Assembly: GCA_963932465.1 (NCBI GenBank)
Contig: OZ010789.1
Location: forward strand, 592,359,581-592,423,580
Reading direction: 5' to 3'
Length of the DNA: 64,000 bases
From: Maratus speciosus
Taxonomy: Eukaryota > Arthropoda > Arachnida > Araneae > Salticidae
Shown here piece after piece: positions 38,551 through 49,098 of this stretch. Under the pieces are notes generated by a model, which was not told where the DNA came from, searched no databases, and worked only from the letters and a program-made list of their open reading frames with translations. Position 1 is the stretch's first letter. Each line of letters begins with the position of its first letter. Both the position numbers and the translations under genes were made by a program.

Positions 38551-39865
38551 ATAGTTTAATTACAGGGGCCCTCAAAACTATTCCGTTACATTATAGTCTT
38601 TGGGAAAAATCGTCTGCGGTGTATTTTAATAATGTTACACAATTTTAAACGTAATGAAATTTATATACTTTATTAAGGTGCACTAGAACCTTGTTACTAT
38701 AAAATATGTTATGTGTAGCACTTACAGCATGCGTACAGGGAACTCAAAAGTATTCATAATATTACAATCTTTGAAGAAAATCCTTTTGTGGCGTTTTTTA
38801 ATGATGTTACTCTGTTACAAAATAATAAAATTGATATGTATTTTTGAAACATTTTTGTAGTATATGGGGTGCAAAGCATTTTTTTTTCAGGGTTACACAA
38901 AAGTGGTCGATTAAAATGTGGTCTACGGGGGGAAAAAAACTCTTTACAGCTTATTTTAACACAAAGACGACGGGAAACGAGAATTCTCGTTTTTATTCAG
39001 AATACGTCATTGGCTAAGGGAATGACTTCTACCTTACAGAAAAGACATTTATATTGTGTTGTCCATATTTTTTATAGATTGTAAGACATTATATATTACA
39101 TCCGTACATTGAAAGATATTTACTGCTGCATAAACATGAAAAACATATTTCAGAAACCAATTTCCGAGACACTTTCAGAAGAGGGAGGAGCTTCTACTGT
39201 TTTTAAACCCAGATTTAATTAAATTGCCTGTCGTCAGTGTGTTAATTGTGTTGCACTAATTCAAACATTATGAAATTAAATTACATTACTGTGGTTGACG
39301 ACAAGAAGCTTGAATATGATTTGTATCGTATTTATCGTTCATTTATAGGGTCACATAAAAAATTTCGGATACAGTTCTGGTCTATTAGGGATGATTGCTG
39401 AAGAGCATTTTCGATTATGGTGTGCGTTTTAACGTTAAGTAAATTTGTGCTTAATAAGTAGTGCTTAAATATTGTATAGACCATGTACAGGGATACACAA
39501 ATGAATTCGTAAGTATAAATGAAAATGATCGCGCGCGAATTGCTTCAGTAGTGTTTTTTTTTTTTTTTTTTTTTTTTTTTTGAGTTATGTATTTCCCAGC
39601 CCAATTACATTTAGTATACTAACAAATGTTTGCAGAATTTAAATAGAACCATATACAGGACTCCACAGAAACTGGATATATGGTGCACACTATGCATACT
39701 AAACCCCGGAAATGTGATATGAGCAGTTTTAAGAGGGTTTTTTGTCTGCATTAAATTTAAATGTTAAAGACGACGCGTAAAAATCTTCACGTAATATACA
39801 GGGCTGTAGAAAATAATTCATGTACGTTTTTGTCTATTGGTAGAATTTACTAAAGGACATTAACA
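38551..39865 (-). repeat. Family C units in reverse orientation
   Basis: TACAGGG-type words mark unit borders near 38562, 38733, 38886, 39344, 39484, 39654 and 39799, many spaced by about 170 bp or a multiple. Shared text includes TTTGGGAAAAATC and AATAATGTTAC. A T run lies at 39554-39581. No preserved gene was found. Confidence 0.5.
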
Positions 39866-40315
39866 CAATTAATTGATAATTACAAATGTAAATTAAATTA
39901 CACTACGAAGGGGAAATCTACTTTATTATCTAAAAATTAGCAGAATAAGTAGCTCATGAGATTTTCAGAATACCATTACATAACAAGGGGTTTAATTTAA
40001 CGCTTCTAATGTCAGAAACCTTCGAAATATTTTTTCGTTTTATAAATGTTTATGTAATTTCAAAATATTAAATTTCTTTTTTTGTAGAAAGATTAATATT
40101 ACTCAAAGGGCGCTAAACACAATGAATTGTAGAGCTGACGTTGAGGCTCCTGATCTGCAGATTTACTAGTTTATAATCTAAACACGGACATTTTTACTAT
40201 ACAGTACAATATGTCAAAGTAACGCATTCAGGAGGGAAGCTTCCTGTTTAAAAGACGAATATTTGCCGCTAAAGATGTGTTAACATACAGTCGTATTTTT
40301 TTTTTTAAACGATAC

Positions 40316-40354
<39 letters not shown>

Positions 40355-40595
40355 ATATATGCATAAGGATACACACTCTTCAGGAAAAAATCGCTGTAAG
40401 TGCCTGTAACAACATAATAAAATTTCCTGACCGCAGCGTACATATATTCGTTTAGTAAGCCGTTTCATTAAATATTTTCACTCGTGTTTTTACTGGTGAA
40501 GTAAGTCCAAGAATTTAATACTTTCCGCAACCAACAGATGTCGCTAATCTGCCTATGTTGTATCGCGTTTGTTTGTTTCGTTACTGAACAGGTAC
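39866..40595. other. AT-rich spacer with an A run
   Basis: An A run occupies 40319-40351. Open minus frames over it are artefacts of the homopolymer. Nothing else was recognised. Confidence 0.5.
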
Positions 40596-40599
40596 ACCC

Positions 40600-40812
40600 C
40601 ACTTGTGTGTTTGACATGAAGTACCCGCTTATAAGCCGTCATCGATATAAATATAGGATAGACACAAGGAAATAGACAACCGAAATTACATTCGGGAACT
40701 AAACAAAGAGTGTGCAATGGAGTCACCTGGAGTAGAACTCGGCACATCTCTTACGCTCGCAAGTGATTAGAGTGATGGTGTCTAAACCACTCGGCCTCGG
40801 AGGGCCCCATTA
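40600..40812 (-). mobile_element. SINE with class II tRNA-like head
   Basis: On the minus strand a tRNA-Ser/Leu-like 5' end is visible. GAGGCCGAGTGGTTTAGAC gives the A box and CTCTAATCACTTGCGAGCGT follows the anticodon arm. After it come a long-variable-arm-like region and a B-box-like GAGTTCTACTCC. A non-tRNA body continues towards about 40600. The B box is degenerate. Target duplications were not identified, so the left border is approximate. Confidence 0.55.
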
Positions 40813-40922
40813 TCGCCTCTTCAACGACTCAGGAAAGCGTCCTAACTAAAAAGTTCGTTTAGTGTAACGCTGGCGCTTGTTAATATTGTGCAAATTTTGG
40901 TTAAATATCCTGTTCTTTAACT

Positions 40923-41096
40923 ATGTCTAAAGATATTTTTAAGAGCATAGAAGATCCAGCCAGCTTTGAAATTCCAGATGTAATTCGCATTTTTGAATAC
41001 ATGGAAGAGTGCTGCCTCGTGGAAACTTCAAATGTTCAAATAGATCACTTCCACACAAAATGGGGTGTAACGTTTTCTGGGTTAGAAAAGGCATGA
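40923..41096 (+). CDS. Short open frame, 57 codons, unrecognised
   Basis: From ATG 40923 to TGA 41094-41096 the frame reads MSKDIFKSIEDPASFEIPDV, then IRIFEYMEECCLVETSNVQI, then DHFHTKWGVTFSGLEKA. Its composition is balanced and unlike the AT-biased, Phe/Lys/Asn-rich chance frames around it. An overlapping frame (41009-41239) continues beyond the stop, so a frameshifted longer protein is possible. I do not recognise the family. It lies between a SINE and a small MITE, so it may be a fragment of another mobile element or of a processed host gene. No splice sites or promoter are evident. Confidence 0.25.
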   Translation: MSKDIFKSIEDPASFEIPDVIRIFEYMEECCLVETSNVQIDHFHTKWGVTFSGLEKA

Positions 41097-41259
41097 CATT
41101 GTTGGATTCCATATCCCGAAATAAAACCGCTTATACCACTCTTTCCGGTAAAACAGTTGAAAATCCGCGACATGTCTTTCAAAACGAGAGATTAGACTTA
41201 TTGATGGTGTCAATCAGTTTGCCGATAATGCCAGGCTGACAACACCGCTCGTGTGACTC

Positions 41260-41428
41260 AAGGGTCGAGATCCAGGCAGATTTTTCGCTGGTTAGCGGAA
41301 CGAGATTGACCAATCAGAAGCCTGCATTTTTTTTTTTAAATGGCGAGAAAAGTTCGCAAAAATGCAGTCTTCTGATTGGTCAATACCGTTTCGCTAAACC
41401 GCGAAAAATCTATCTGGATCCCGGCCAA
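41260..41428. mobile_element. ~165-bp MITE-like inverted repeat
   Basis: The left arm, GAGATCCAGGCAGATTTTTC followed by GCTGGTTAGCGGAACGAG and TTGACCAATCAGAAG, is mirrored at the right by GCGAAAAATCTATCTGGATC and its neighbours. The arms are about 65 bp with a short T-rich loop near 41330. No matching target duplication was found. Confidence 0.6.
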
Positions 41429-41689
41429 TATCTTATAATGCCTATCAGTTGGCGAAACCTTCTATAGTCTTAAACATCTTATGCATGATTTATACATGTC
41501 TGCAACTCATTATACGAACTTCATTGTTGTGACGCATTCTTCAGTCATTGAACACGCGATACTGCATATTCAGATTATAGCGATTTCTCAGGTGCGGAAA
41601 TTACTACGCTCCGTAACTTACTTTACTTATAACCCTCGTATTATCATTTAACTCACAAATCAGAAATATGAAAGTAGAAAACTAGTAGA
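41429..41689. other. Unassigned spacer
   Basis: No feature recognised. Confidence 0.5.
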
Positions 41690-42557
41690 AAGTAGAAATG
41701 TATCATGCTACTTTTATTCATAATTCAATTTACTTGAACAGTCTTTCACCAAATCGAAAGATTCTGATGAGAAATCAAGAACTCGGTATTTTTATGTTAG
41801 CAAGACACAGGTCTCCAAACATTTTTCCCGTCGCATGTTTTTATATTTCATTAATTTCATTTAAAATATAATCCTTTCAATCATTTTATTTAAATCTTTC
41901 ATTTAAAACTGAACCACTTAAAATTCATGGCTTTCACTTCTTTCTTTTTTAAAAAATAAAACGAAAAGAAAAATATTAGGCATAGATGTCATATACGCAC
42001 CAGGGTACCTCATTGGCGTAAAAATGGCATTTTTTTGATTGACATGGTAACCCGGCTATTGTTGTTTATTTAATAATAAATGTTTATTTACTTTTATTTC
42101 TTTTTTTAAAATTATATAAATTATTTTGTTCTATAGTTATTAATTTTTTTTATTATTTCATTTCATCATCATTTTCATTCATCTTCATCAATAGAAAATA
42201 ATTAAAAAATACGCACTACTTATTTATTCCGCCGATCAATTACGCCAAATTATATAAATTGCCAAACCACATGCCAAATTATACAAATTAACATAATTTT
42301 TATTTTAAATAACGAAAGAACAAATAAATTTTATAGCATTAATAAATATTCAAATAAAACGTCGAAATAAAAATCACTTGATGACGTAAACACTTGTAAC
42401 TTGCTTAAAGTCAAGTGAATGTGACATTTACGATCAATTATTATTGGCATTTAATCTTATAGTTTGGCGATAGATTTTTGATCGACGGGATAACTAAGTA
42501 TAGTATCAAAAATACATTTGTAACTGGTATTCGAATCGAGGTTTTCGCAAAATTTTC

Positions 42558-42594
<37 letters not shown>

Positions 42595-42750
42595 CGCCAA
42601 ACCTGTGGTGCGCATATTTCAACTTTAAACCAATGTTTTAATTTACCACTCGAAAAATAAAAAAAAAATGCTAACTGGCGAGTTGAAAAAAAGCTCATGG
42701 CGATATCTGCACCCGGCTAGCGTAACGGTACCAAAAATTCTTTGCGACCA
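41690..42750 (+). repeat. Dispersed repeat B, copy 2, with insertions
   Basis: This copy matches 5960-6420 in order (GAAATCAAGAACTC, TTTTTATGTTAGC, ends TTTGCGACCATG). It is interrupted by a partial GG-type MITE near 41977-42060 and by a complete MITE at 42213-42507 that has an 8-bp target duplication. A 32-base A run lies at 42560-42591. Confidence 0.5.
42213..42507. mobile_element. GG-ended MITE, family M1, copy A (8-bp TSD)
   Basis: AAAAATAC flanks the unit on both sides (42205-42212 and 42508-42515). The right end reads ATCGACGGGATAACTAAG and the left end is a decayed mirror (ACTTATTTATTCCGCCGAT). The interior shares CGCCAAATTATATAAATTGC and ACGAAAGAACAAATAAATTT with copies B-D. There is no coding capacity. 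Confidence 0.8.
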
Positions 42751-42752
42751 TG

Positions 42753-42953
42753 CACTGTTAAAAATTTTGCAGCGTTCTGGCAGGTCATTTGAACGTTTTT
42801 GGAAAAAACGGTTTCATAACCGTAATTTAACTATATTCTGACAATAAAATGGCCAATAATATGGTCAGAATAGTGTTAAAATTACGGTTGTGTAACCGTT
42901 TTCGGCAAAAACGGTCAAATGACCTGCCAGAATGCTGCAAATTTTTAACAGTG
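42753..42953. mobile_element. ~200-bp palindromic MITE (CACTGTTAAAAAT ends)
   Basis: The unit begins CACTGTTAAAAATTTTGCAG and ends in the complement. The arms continue through GTTCTGGCAGGTCATTTGA and ACGGTT-CAT/TGT-AACCGT to within a few bases of the centre near 42850. No target duplication was found, so its superfamily is open; CACTG-type ends occur in hAT-like MITEs. Confidence 0.75.
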
Positions 42954-43017
42954 TGGCAAAATTTATGTAATTTTATTCGAAAAAAAATTGATTTTTTAAT
43001 CAAAATGGAAAACTTTC

Positions 43018-43223
43018 GGCACAGATATCATATACGGCCCCTTGTTGGCGCGATTTTTTTTCTGGCTTCAATGTCATATACGCAACGAGTACATAACTGG
43101 CGCCAAAGTATCGTTATTTTTCTTGATATGGTAAGCCGGATGTTGTTTATTCTGTTGATGCTTTCCCCAAATTGGCGTCGGAAAAAAATTGTGCCAATAT
43201 TGGGCGTATATGACATCTTTGCC
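43018..43223. mobile_element. GG-ended fold-back MITE, family M2, copy 1 (8-bp TSD)
   Basis: It is flanked by AAACTTTC at 43010-43017 and 43224-43231. It starts GGCACAGATATCATATACGG and ends in a mirrored GGGCGTATATGACATCTTTG. The interior matches 47849-48055. The 142-codon plus frame at 42849-43277 runs straight through this unit and is accidental. Confidence 0.82.
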
Positions 43224-43231
43224 AAACTTTC

Positions 43232-43871
43232 ATATGAAAGGCGAAGGGATCAGATCATATCTGTTAATGGCAGTTGATGACTTGAACTATTATAATATAG
43301 ATGAAATGATGGCGATAGAATAATATTTGGCGACTTATCACCTGTGCCTGGCTAACATTAAAGTACCAAATTGACACCTAGAGTATAAAAAGCGAAGTGG
43401 TCCGTCCGGAACTGTTGATGACTTAGGCTATTTTTATAGAGATTGTTTTAAAATATCGGGAGACAAAGACTGTATACTTAATTCATTTTATTTTAGCTTC
43501 TTTTCAAATGTTTAATTGATCGTATTTAATCAAAAATGAAAACCACCATTGGGTGTCATAACAGCAACTGATTCGCACTAAAATTTTTGCAATCAAAGGG
43601 AATTGAATGGAAACCCGTTTACAGGGAGATCTGCACAGCTTGTTTCAGTATAATTCAATCTTATCTAATATTTTTAAAACCCATCAGATTAGATCAGATT
43701 AGCGTGTTTTTAGATTCTGCGGTGTCTGAACAGGGGTTGACGAGCGTAGCTTGCAGGGGGCAGAGCCCCCTAGTTCAAATATAAAGGTTAAAAATAAAGC
43801 CTCAAAAAAAAAAAAAAAAAATTGAAAATATTTTTTCCTCTTTATATTTGAATATATAAAATTCGATGCAC
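43232..43871. other. Spacer before the DD41D element
   Basis: It contains a short repeat B-like word (CACCTGTGCCTGGCTAACAT at 43341) and an A run at about 43804-43820. No gene. Confidence 0.45.
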
Positions 43872-43886
43872 AGTTTTGTTTATATA

Positions 43887-44514
43887 CAGGGTGATTCAGC
43901 TCGTCGGTGACAAACTTTAAGGATCGATAGAGCACACCTAGACGAACATTTTTGAATAGGGAATGTAGGGTCCCTGACGCGATGGTAAGGCGCTAGGCGC
44001 TTTCGAAAATTTGGGTGCCGAAATTCGAAACGTCATAAAAACTAGGGAAATGGTTAGATTTTCTTGCTTGTTGCGTCGAAATGATTCTGTTTGTTTAGAC
44101 TTTCTTCAGTACCAATTTGATAAGCGTATCTCTTAAAACATGGATAGGGGGCGCTGCAGACTTTGGAGAGCTAGACAACAACTTTAAGCCCGTTATTTTG
44201 ATAATTTAACACATGCTCGCCAAAGTTTATACTCTAACTTAAAGTTTGAACCCAAAAGTAGAGCCCTGCAAAAAGCGTAAGAGCCGGAATAAAATGTCAA
44301 AGTACAGGGTGGTCGAAACTCGAAGGCTCCTAAGAGATAAACAAACAGATTTCTTGACTTATGGCATGCATTTTCATGATTCTGTTTGCTGGGGCTCTCT
44401 GAAACTCAGTTGAATGGTACAAAAAGAAACATCGATAGGGGGCGCTTTGGGCAAAAAACATAATTCGTTGACATTTCGGACGCTAACTGGAAACGGGGCG
44501 CTACGATCAGTTAG
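43887..44514 (+). repeat. Left terminal inverted repeat of the DD41D element
   Basis: It begins CAGGGTGATTCAGCTCGTCG and ends GCTACGATCAGTTAG. A second transposon-like end, TACAGGGTGGTCGAAACTCG, lies inside it at 44303. Confidence 0.88.
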
Positions 44515-44609
44515 TAATAATGAAAACACATTTTCTACCTCTGCTCAACACTTCTGAATAAATTTAGACCAAAAACATCAATGATACTGGAAATTTATTT
44601 ACAAATAAA

Positions 44610-45292
44610 CTTTTTTACCAAAAATAAAACCGACTTCAAAAACTACTACAAAGTAAAAAATAATTTTTTTACATAATAGTTAATAAGAAATTAAATTAAG
44701 AGCATTGTATTTACCATGCGTATTATTATATTTATGTACATTAATTTGATTTTTTGGAGTCGGTGCCAGCCAAGCCAAGTTAAATATAATTATCCAACAG
44801 ACACACATCCAAATATCTACGAGTTTTTTTACGATTTGTTATTTAATTGAAAAATTTGAATTTTACCATTTTTGAAACATTTCATCTGATTTTATAAACG
44901 TGTATTTCCAAGTGAGATTAGTTGTAATTATGTGTGCTAAATTAAGTGTTATAGTAAAGTTAATGCGTTTATACAGGCTATTATGTAAAAAAATCGTAGC
45001 CAAACACACAGATTTTCAAATGCAGGATGGTGTCAGAGTTGATTGACAATGGATTTTTTTTTCCTAAACGGTTTTGCTGAATCTTGTTACGATTTGTATT
45101 GGATAAACAATTTAAATTTTGAACTTGGCTTGGCTGGCACCGACTCCAAAAAATCAAATTAATGTACATAAATATAATAATACGCATGGTAAATACAATG
45201 CTCTTAATTTAATTTCTTATTAACTATTATGTAAAAAAATTATTTTTTACTTTGTAGTAGTTTTTGAAGTCGGTTTTATTTTTGGTAAAAAA
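44610..45292. repeat. Inverted repeat, ~165-bp arms, ~350-bp loop
   Basis: The arm at about 44610-44775 contains ACCAAAAATAAAACCGACTT and GGAGTCGGTGCCAGCCAAGC. It is mirrored at about 45130-45292. Arm identity is very high. The outer text ACCGACTTCAAAAA is the same word that closes the repeat at 48890-49096, so the two are probably related. A 68-codon minus frame inside is not convincing. Confidence 0.8.
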
Positions 45293-47160
45293 GTTTATTT
45301 TTCACTTTTTAGTTTTCTTTTAGTTAAAATTTTTGCATGATTCTTTTGGAGCAAATTACGGACTTTTAAAGATGTTATTTTGATAAGTAAATACTTTTGT
45401 CCAGATTTGTGTGTACATTAATAACACAGGTTTTTCGTGAAAATTCTTTATATATATATATTACATTTATTCTTCTTCAGATTTAATAGCTTTATTTTTT
45501 AATTAAATATTTTTGTTTGGACATGGGTAGAACGACAAGAGATGCTGCTCGCATGAAAAAATATCGAACATTGGAAAGTGACACTAAAAAGTTCTTCGGT
45601 GCTCTATGAAATAGAGAAGAGAGACCCAATGACTTATTTTTCATACTTTCTAATCGGTGACCAGGCCCTTATCTTCCGGGTTGCCCTTCATGAACGAGTT
45701 TGATACTAACTTGGTATCGGCGTAGGAGACCACCTAATCGCCATAAACCTGATGAACGCCGAGTATTTCTTAATTGTGAACTTTTTTATGCCAGTTACTT
45801 AACATTTATATCTTGTTGTTTAGCACTGCGCATTGCTACTCATGTTGATCTCGTAATTTAGAAGCTTAATCAGATGACGAGACCTTCATCTGGCAAGGCA
45901 CCTCAGAGGTATAATTCATCGGTAAATTCGAGGTCTTCGCACGTATCGACCGAGTTTACATGCACTAGGAGCCATTAAGGTACATGACAACCGAATAACG
46001 TATCAAAAAAATGATCGTGAAAAGACCACAGGGGGAAGTCTTAAATGGCGTTTCCACAAATGGCTGGTCAAATTTCTATGGTGTCAAAAGAGAATTTATA
46101 TATAATTCATTTGAGGTTTCAAGAATTTAAAAACAACTTATTTTTTGGTGGCATTAATGTTTTCTTATATGGAGATATTATGCAAGAGCCAATATGTAAT
46201 GTATAACGTATGCGTAATGCCAATGTGCTTAAATGTATGCTAAGCATTTCTGCATGGTACTTTTATTCATAATTTAAATTATTTGCTTAATCTTTCGCCA
46301 AATCTAAAGATTCTGATAGAGAAATTGAGAACTCATTGCATCATGACGGCATTTTGTTTATTTTTGTTTGTAATCTTTCTTGGCAAAGCAGCTTAACTCA
46401 CTTGGGCATTTATGCTTCTTATTGCATCATCATTTGCAATACGTTGGGCAGTGGAGATTTTAAAACTATTAAGTAATCTACCGTTATTGCGTCCACTGCC
46501 AATTGTTGTTTCTGAGCTAATATGATTTGGTGCATTGAAGCGTTTTGCGAATTAAATATTTTATGATACCCACATTTGCATTAAACCAATTGCTGCTGAT
46601 ATTTTTTTTTGTTTCACGCTAGCCTTAACTGTGGGCTCGATTACGGAAGATTAGAAATTCATCGTCATACTCATTTAATAGTCTTGATTAAAGTGTTATA
46701 TGTCTGCATAGTAACTGACGTACTTTAGTGAGTATATAGTACTGCAAAACATATAGAACTTTCGGAAGCAACTTATGATATTCGCATTTCCTTTAAACCA
46801 TGTTTGCTGTTAGTATCGCACACTTTTTGCTTTTATCGGGCAATCTGATCCATATTTATTTGCTCTCATTTCTTGATACAATTCAAATGTTTTCATGACT
46901 GCGTAACTCACTGACTTTCTTTCGCCATTATGCTTATGCCTACTGATGTTTAAGTTCTGTGCCATGTAAATACAACGCACCATAACAATGCCGTCTGTAA
47001 TACTAATTAGAGTAACTCCTTTTATTTCTTTCTATGTTGTTTATCTTGTACTTTAACAGCATAGGGATCTTGGCTCAACTTCTGTTTGCATATAAAAGTA
47101 GACAAATGGTTGTTTACAATAAATATATTTATAAATATTGAAAAACTTGCTTGTGTATAT
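45293..47160. other. Unassigned insertion material inside the DD41D element
   Basis: At 45523-45609 a short plus frame begins MGRTTRDAARMKKYRTLESD and stops after 28 codons. Basic N-termini of this kind are common in transposon proteins, but the family is not identified. A higher-G+C block at about 45650-46040 is not recognised. A fragment of dispersed repeat B lies at 46245-46335. No other feature. Confidence 0.35.
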
Positions 47161-47168
47161 GAGACAGT

Positions 47169-47454
47169 GGTACTACTTAGTTATCCCGTCGACCAAAAAT
47201 CTATCGTTCACCAAACTATAAGATTAAATGCCAATAATGGTTGATCGTAAATATCACATTCACTGACTTTAAGCAAGATACATGTGTTTACGTCATCAAG
47301 TGATTTTTATTTCGACGTTTTATTTGTATTTTTATTAATGTTATACTAATTTATTTGTTCTTTCGTTATTTAAAATAAAAATTATGTCAATTTGTATAAT
47401 TTGGCGATTTATATAATCTGGCGAAATTGGTCGACGGGATAACTAAGTAGTACC
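47169..47454. mobile_element. GG-ended MITE, family M1, copy B (8-bp TSD)
   Basis: Perfect 8-bp duplications GAGACAGT lie at 47161-47168 and 47455-47462. The ends GGTACTACTTAGTTATCCCG and its complement match each other exactly, including the variable bases ACT at positions 7-9. The interior is inverted relative to copies A and C. Confidence 0.92.
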
Positions 47455-47629
47455 GAGACAGTTAATAGGTTGTCAGAAAATATGCGTGAAATTTTCATTT
47501 TCTCTCCAAGGCCCCTATACAGGAAAGTTATCATTAATGTTATCTAGTGGAAATATTAAAGGCAATCAAAAAGCATTCATACATATAACTGTTTAATATA
47601 ATATAATATAGGTATTTATATAATATTAT

Positions 47630-48127
47630 GGTACTTCTTAGTTATCCCGTCGATCAATTTCGCCAAATTATATAAATCGCCAAACCACTCGCCAAATTAT
47701 ACAAATTGATATAATTTTTATTTTAAATAACGAAAGAACAAATAAATTAGTAAAACATTAATAAAAATACAAATAAAACGTCGAATTAATGGTTTATTGG
47801 CCATTATTGGCATTTAATCTTACAATTAATTAATTAATGGCAAACCATGGTACAGATGTCATATTCGCCCCATATTGGCACGATTTTTATCTGTCGCCAA
47901 TATCATATAGGCAACGGGTACTTAACTTGCGCCAAAGTGTTGTTATTTTGCTTGATGTGGTAACCCGGATTATGTTGTTTATGCTGTTGATGTTTTTGCC
48001 AAGTTGGCAACCGAAAAAAATCGCGCCAATATGGGGCGAATATGACATCTGTACCCAAATCATTATTGGCATTTAATCTTACAATATGGCGACAATAATT
48101 TGGTCGACGGGATAACTAAGAAGTACC
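47630..48127. mobile_element. GG-ended MITE, family M1, copy C (8-bp TSD) with nested M2
   Basis: Perfect duplications AATATTAT lie at 47622-47629 and 48128-48135. The ends are GGTACTTCTTAGTTATCCCG and its complement, with the variable bases TCT shared by both ends. The unit is 498 bp because a second MITE (47849-48055) has inserted inside it. Confidence 0.92.
47849..48055. mobile_element. GG-ended fold-back MITE, family M2, copy 2, nested (8-bp TSD)
   Basis: The flanks CAAACCAT (47841-47848) and CAAATCAT (48056-48063) match at 7 of 8 bases. The ends are GGTACAGATGTCATATTCGC and its complement. The 79-codon plus frame at 47837-48076 overlies it and is accidental, as is its minus-strand partner. 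Confidence 0.85.
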
Positions 48128-48130
<3 letters not shown>

Positions 48131-48159
<29 letters not shown>

Positions 48160-48160
48160 T
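48131..48160. repeat. AT dinucleotide microsatellite
   Basis: An AT run follows the right target duplication of MITE copy C. Confidence 0.85.
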
Positions 48161-48234
48161 ATGTGCCGCTAGTGTGATGTTATGTGTTTAATTAAACTAA
48201 ACTATTGTATACTAAATTATTGTTTTGTATTAAG

Positions 48235-48506
48235 GGTACTTGTTAGTTATCCCGCCGACCAAATTACAGTCGCCAAATTGTAAGATTAAATGCCAATAAT
48301 AGTTGATCGTAAATGTCACATTCACTTGACTACACGTGTTTACGTCATCAAATGATTTTTATTTCGACGTTTTATTTGTATTTTTATTAATGTTATACTA
48401 ATTTATTTGTTTTTTCGTTATTTAAAATAAAAATTATGTCAATTTGTATAATTTGGCGATTTATATAATTTGGCGAAATTGGTCGACGGGATAACTAACA
48501 AGTACC
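48235..48506. mobile_element. GG-ended MITE, family M1, copy D (8-bp TSD)
   Basis: Perfect duplications GTATTAAG lie at 48227-48234 and 48507-48514. The ends are GGTACTTGTTAGTTATCCCG and its complement with one difference inward; the variable bases TGT are shared by both ends. The length is 272 bp and the interior is orientated like copy B. Confidence 0.92.
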
Positions 48507-48889
48507 GTATTAAGTTAGTTTGTTTCTGTATTATTTAGCATTTGAAATAATGGTGTATATTTAATTAATGTATATTAAATTACTATTTTGAATGCGATTG
48601 CCAATTGAGAATTTTAAATATAACTGTCGATTAGAAAATACGAAGAAACAGATTGGGGAAGATCCATTACTGAATTTGAATGGGAATATCGCCAAATTAG
48701 TCAGTTACAGCCAAGTTGGCTTGATTTATGGCGACTTATTTTGGTCGCCAAATTTGGCAATAATTAACGTAACTGCGCCAAGTTTTGCGACAACTTGGCG
48801 CTAACGTATATGAATACATAGTTTTATGCTTATGATTGAGAAACCGGTTACAACAATGAAAGATAATTTGGGTGAAATCCTTCATTTTA
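48507..48889. other. Spacer with scattered TTGGCG words
   Basis: CGCCAAA/TTTGGCG words recur at about 48690-48800, as in the M1 and M2 MITEs, suggesting a further decayed copy. Ends and target duplication could not be placed. Confidence 0.35.
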
Positions 48890-49096
48890 TTGGTTTTTGT
48901 TGAATTACTAAAAAACTACTCAACCAATTTCGATGAAACGGAAGTGGTACCAATTCGAGAGCATCCTCTTTCAATTAAAACAAAAATCACATAAATCGGA
49001 CAAAAAGTTCCGGAGCAATCGGTGAACATACATAAAAAAAAACATACATACGCGTCGAATTGATAACCTCCTCCTTTTTGAAGTCGGTAAAAATAA
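48890..49096 (-). repeat. Dispersed repeat ending TTTTTGAAGTCGGT
   Basis: The block runs from TTACTAAAAAACTACTCAAC through CAATCGGTGAACATACATA to GATAACCTCCTCCTTTTTGA. From memory, very similar text is common as a dispersed repeat in arthropod, especially lepidopteran, genomes. It abuts the 3' end of the transposase gene. Its word ACCGACTTC on the minus strand links it to the inverted repeat at 44610-45292. Confidence 0.5.
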
Positions 49097-49098
49097 CA

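Noticed and set aside
42849..43277. 142-codon plus-strand frame
   Set aside because: It runs through one arm of the 42753-42953 palindrome and the whole of the M2 MITE, so it is an accident of repeat sequence.
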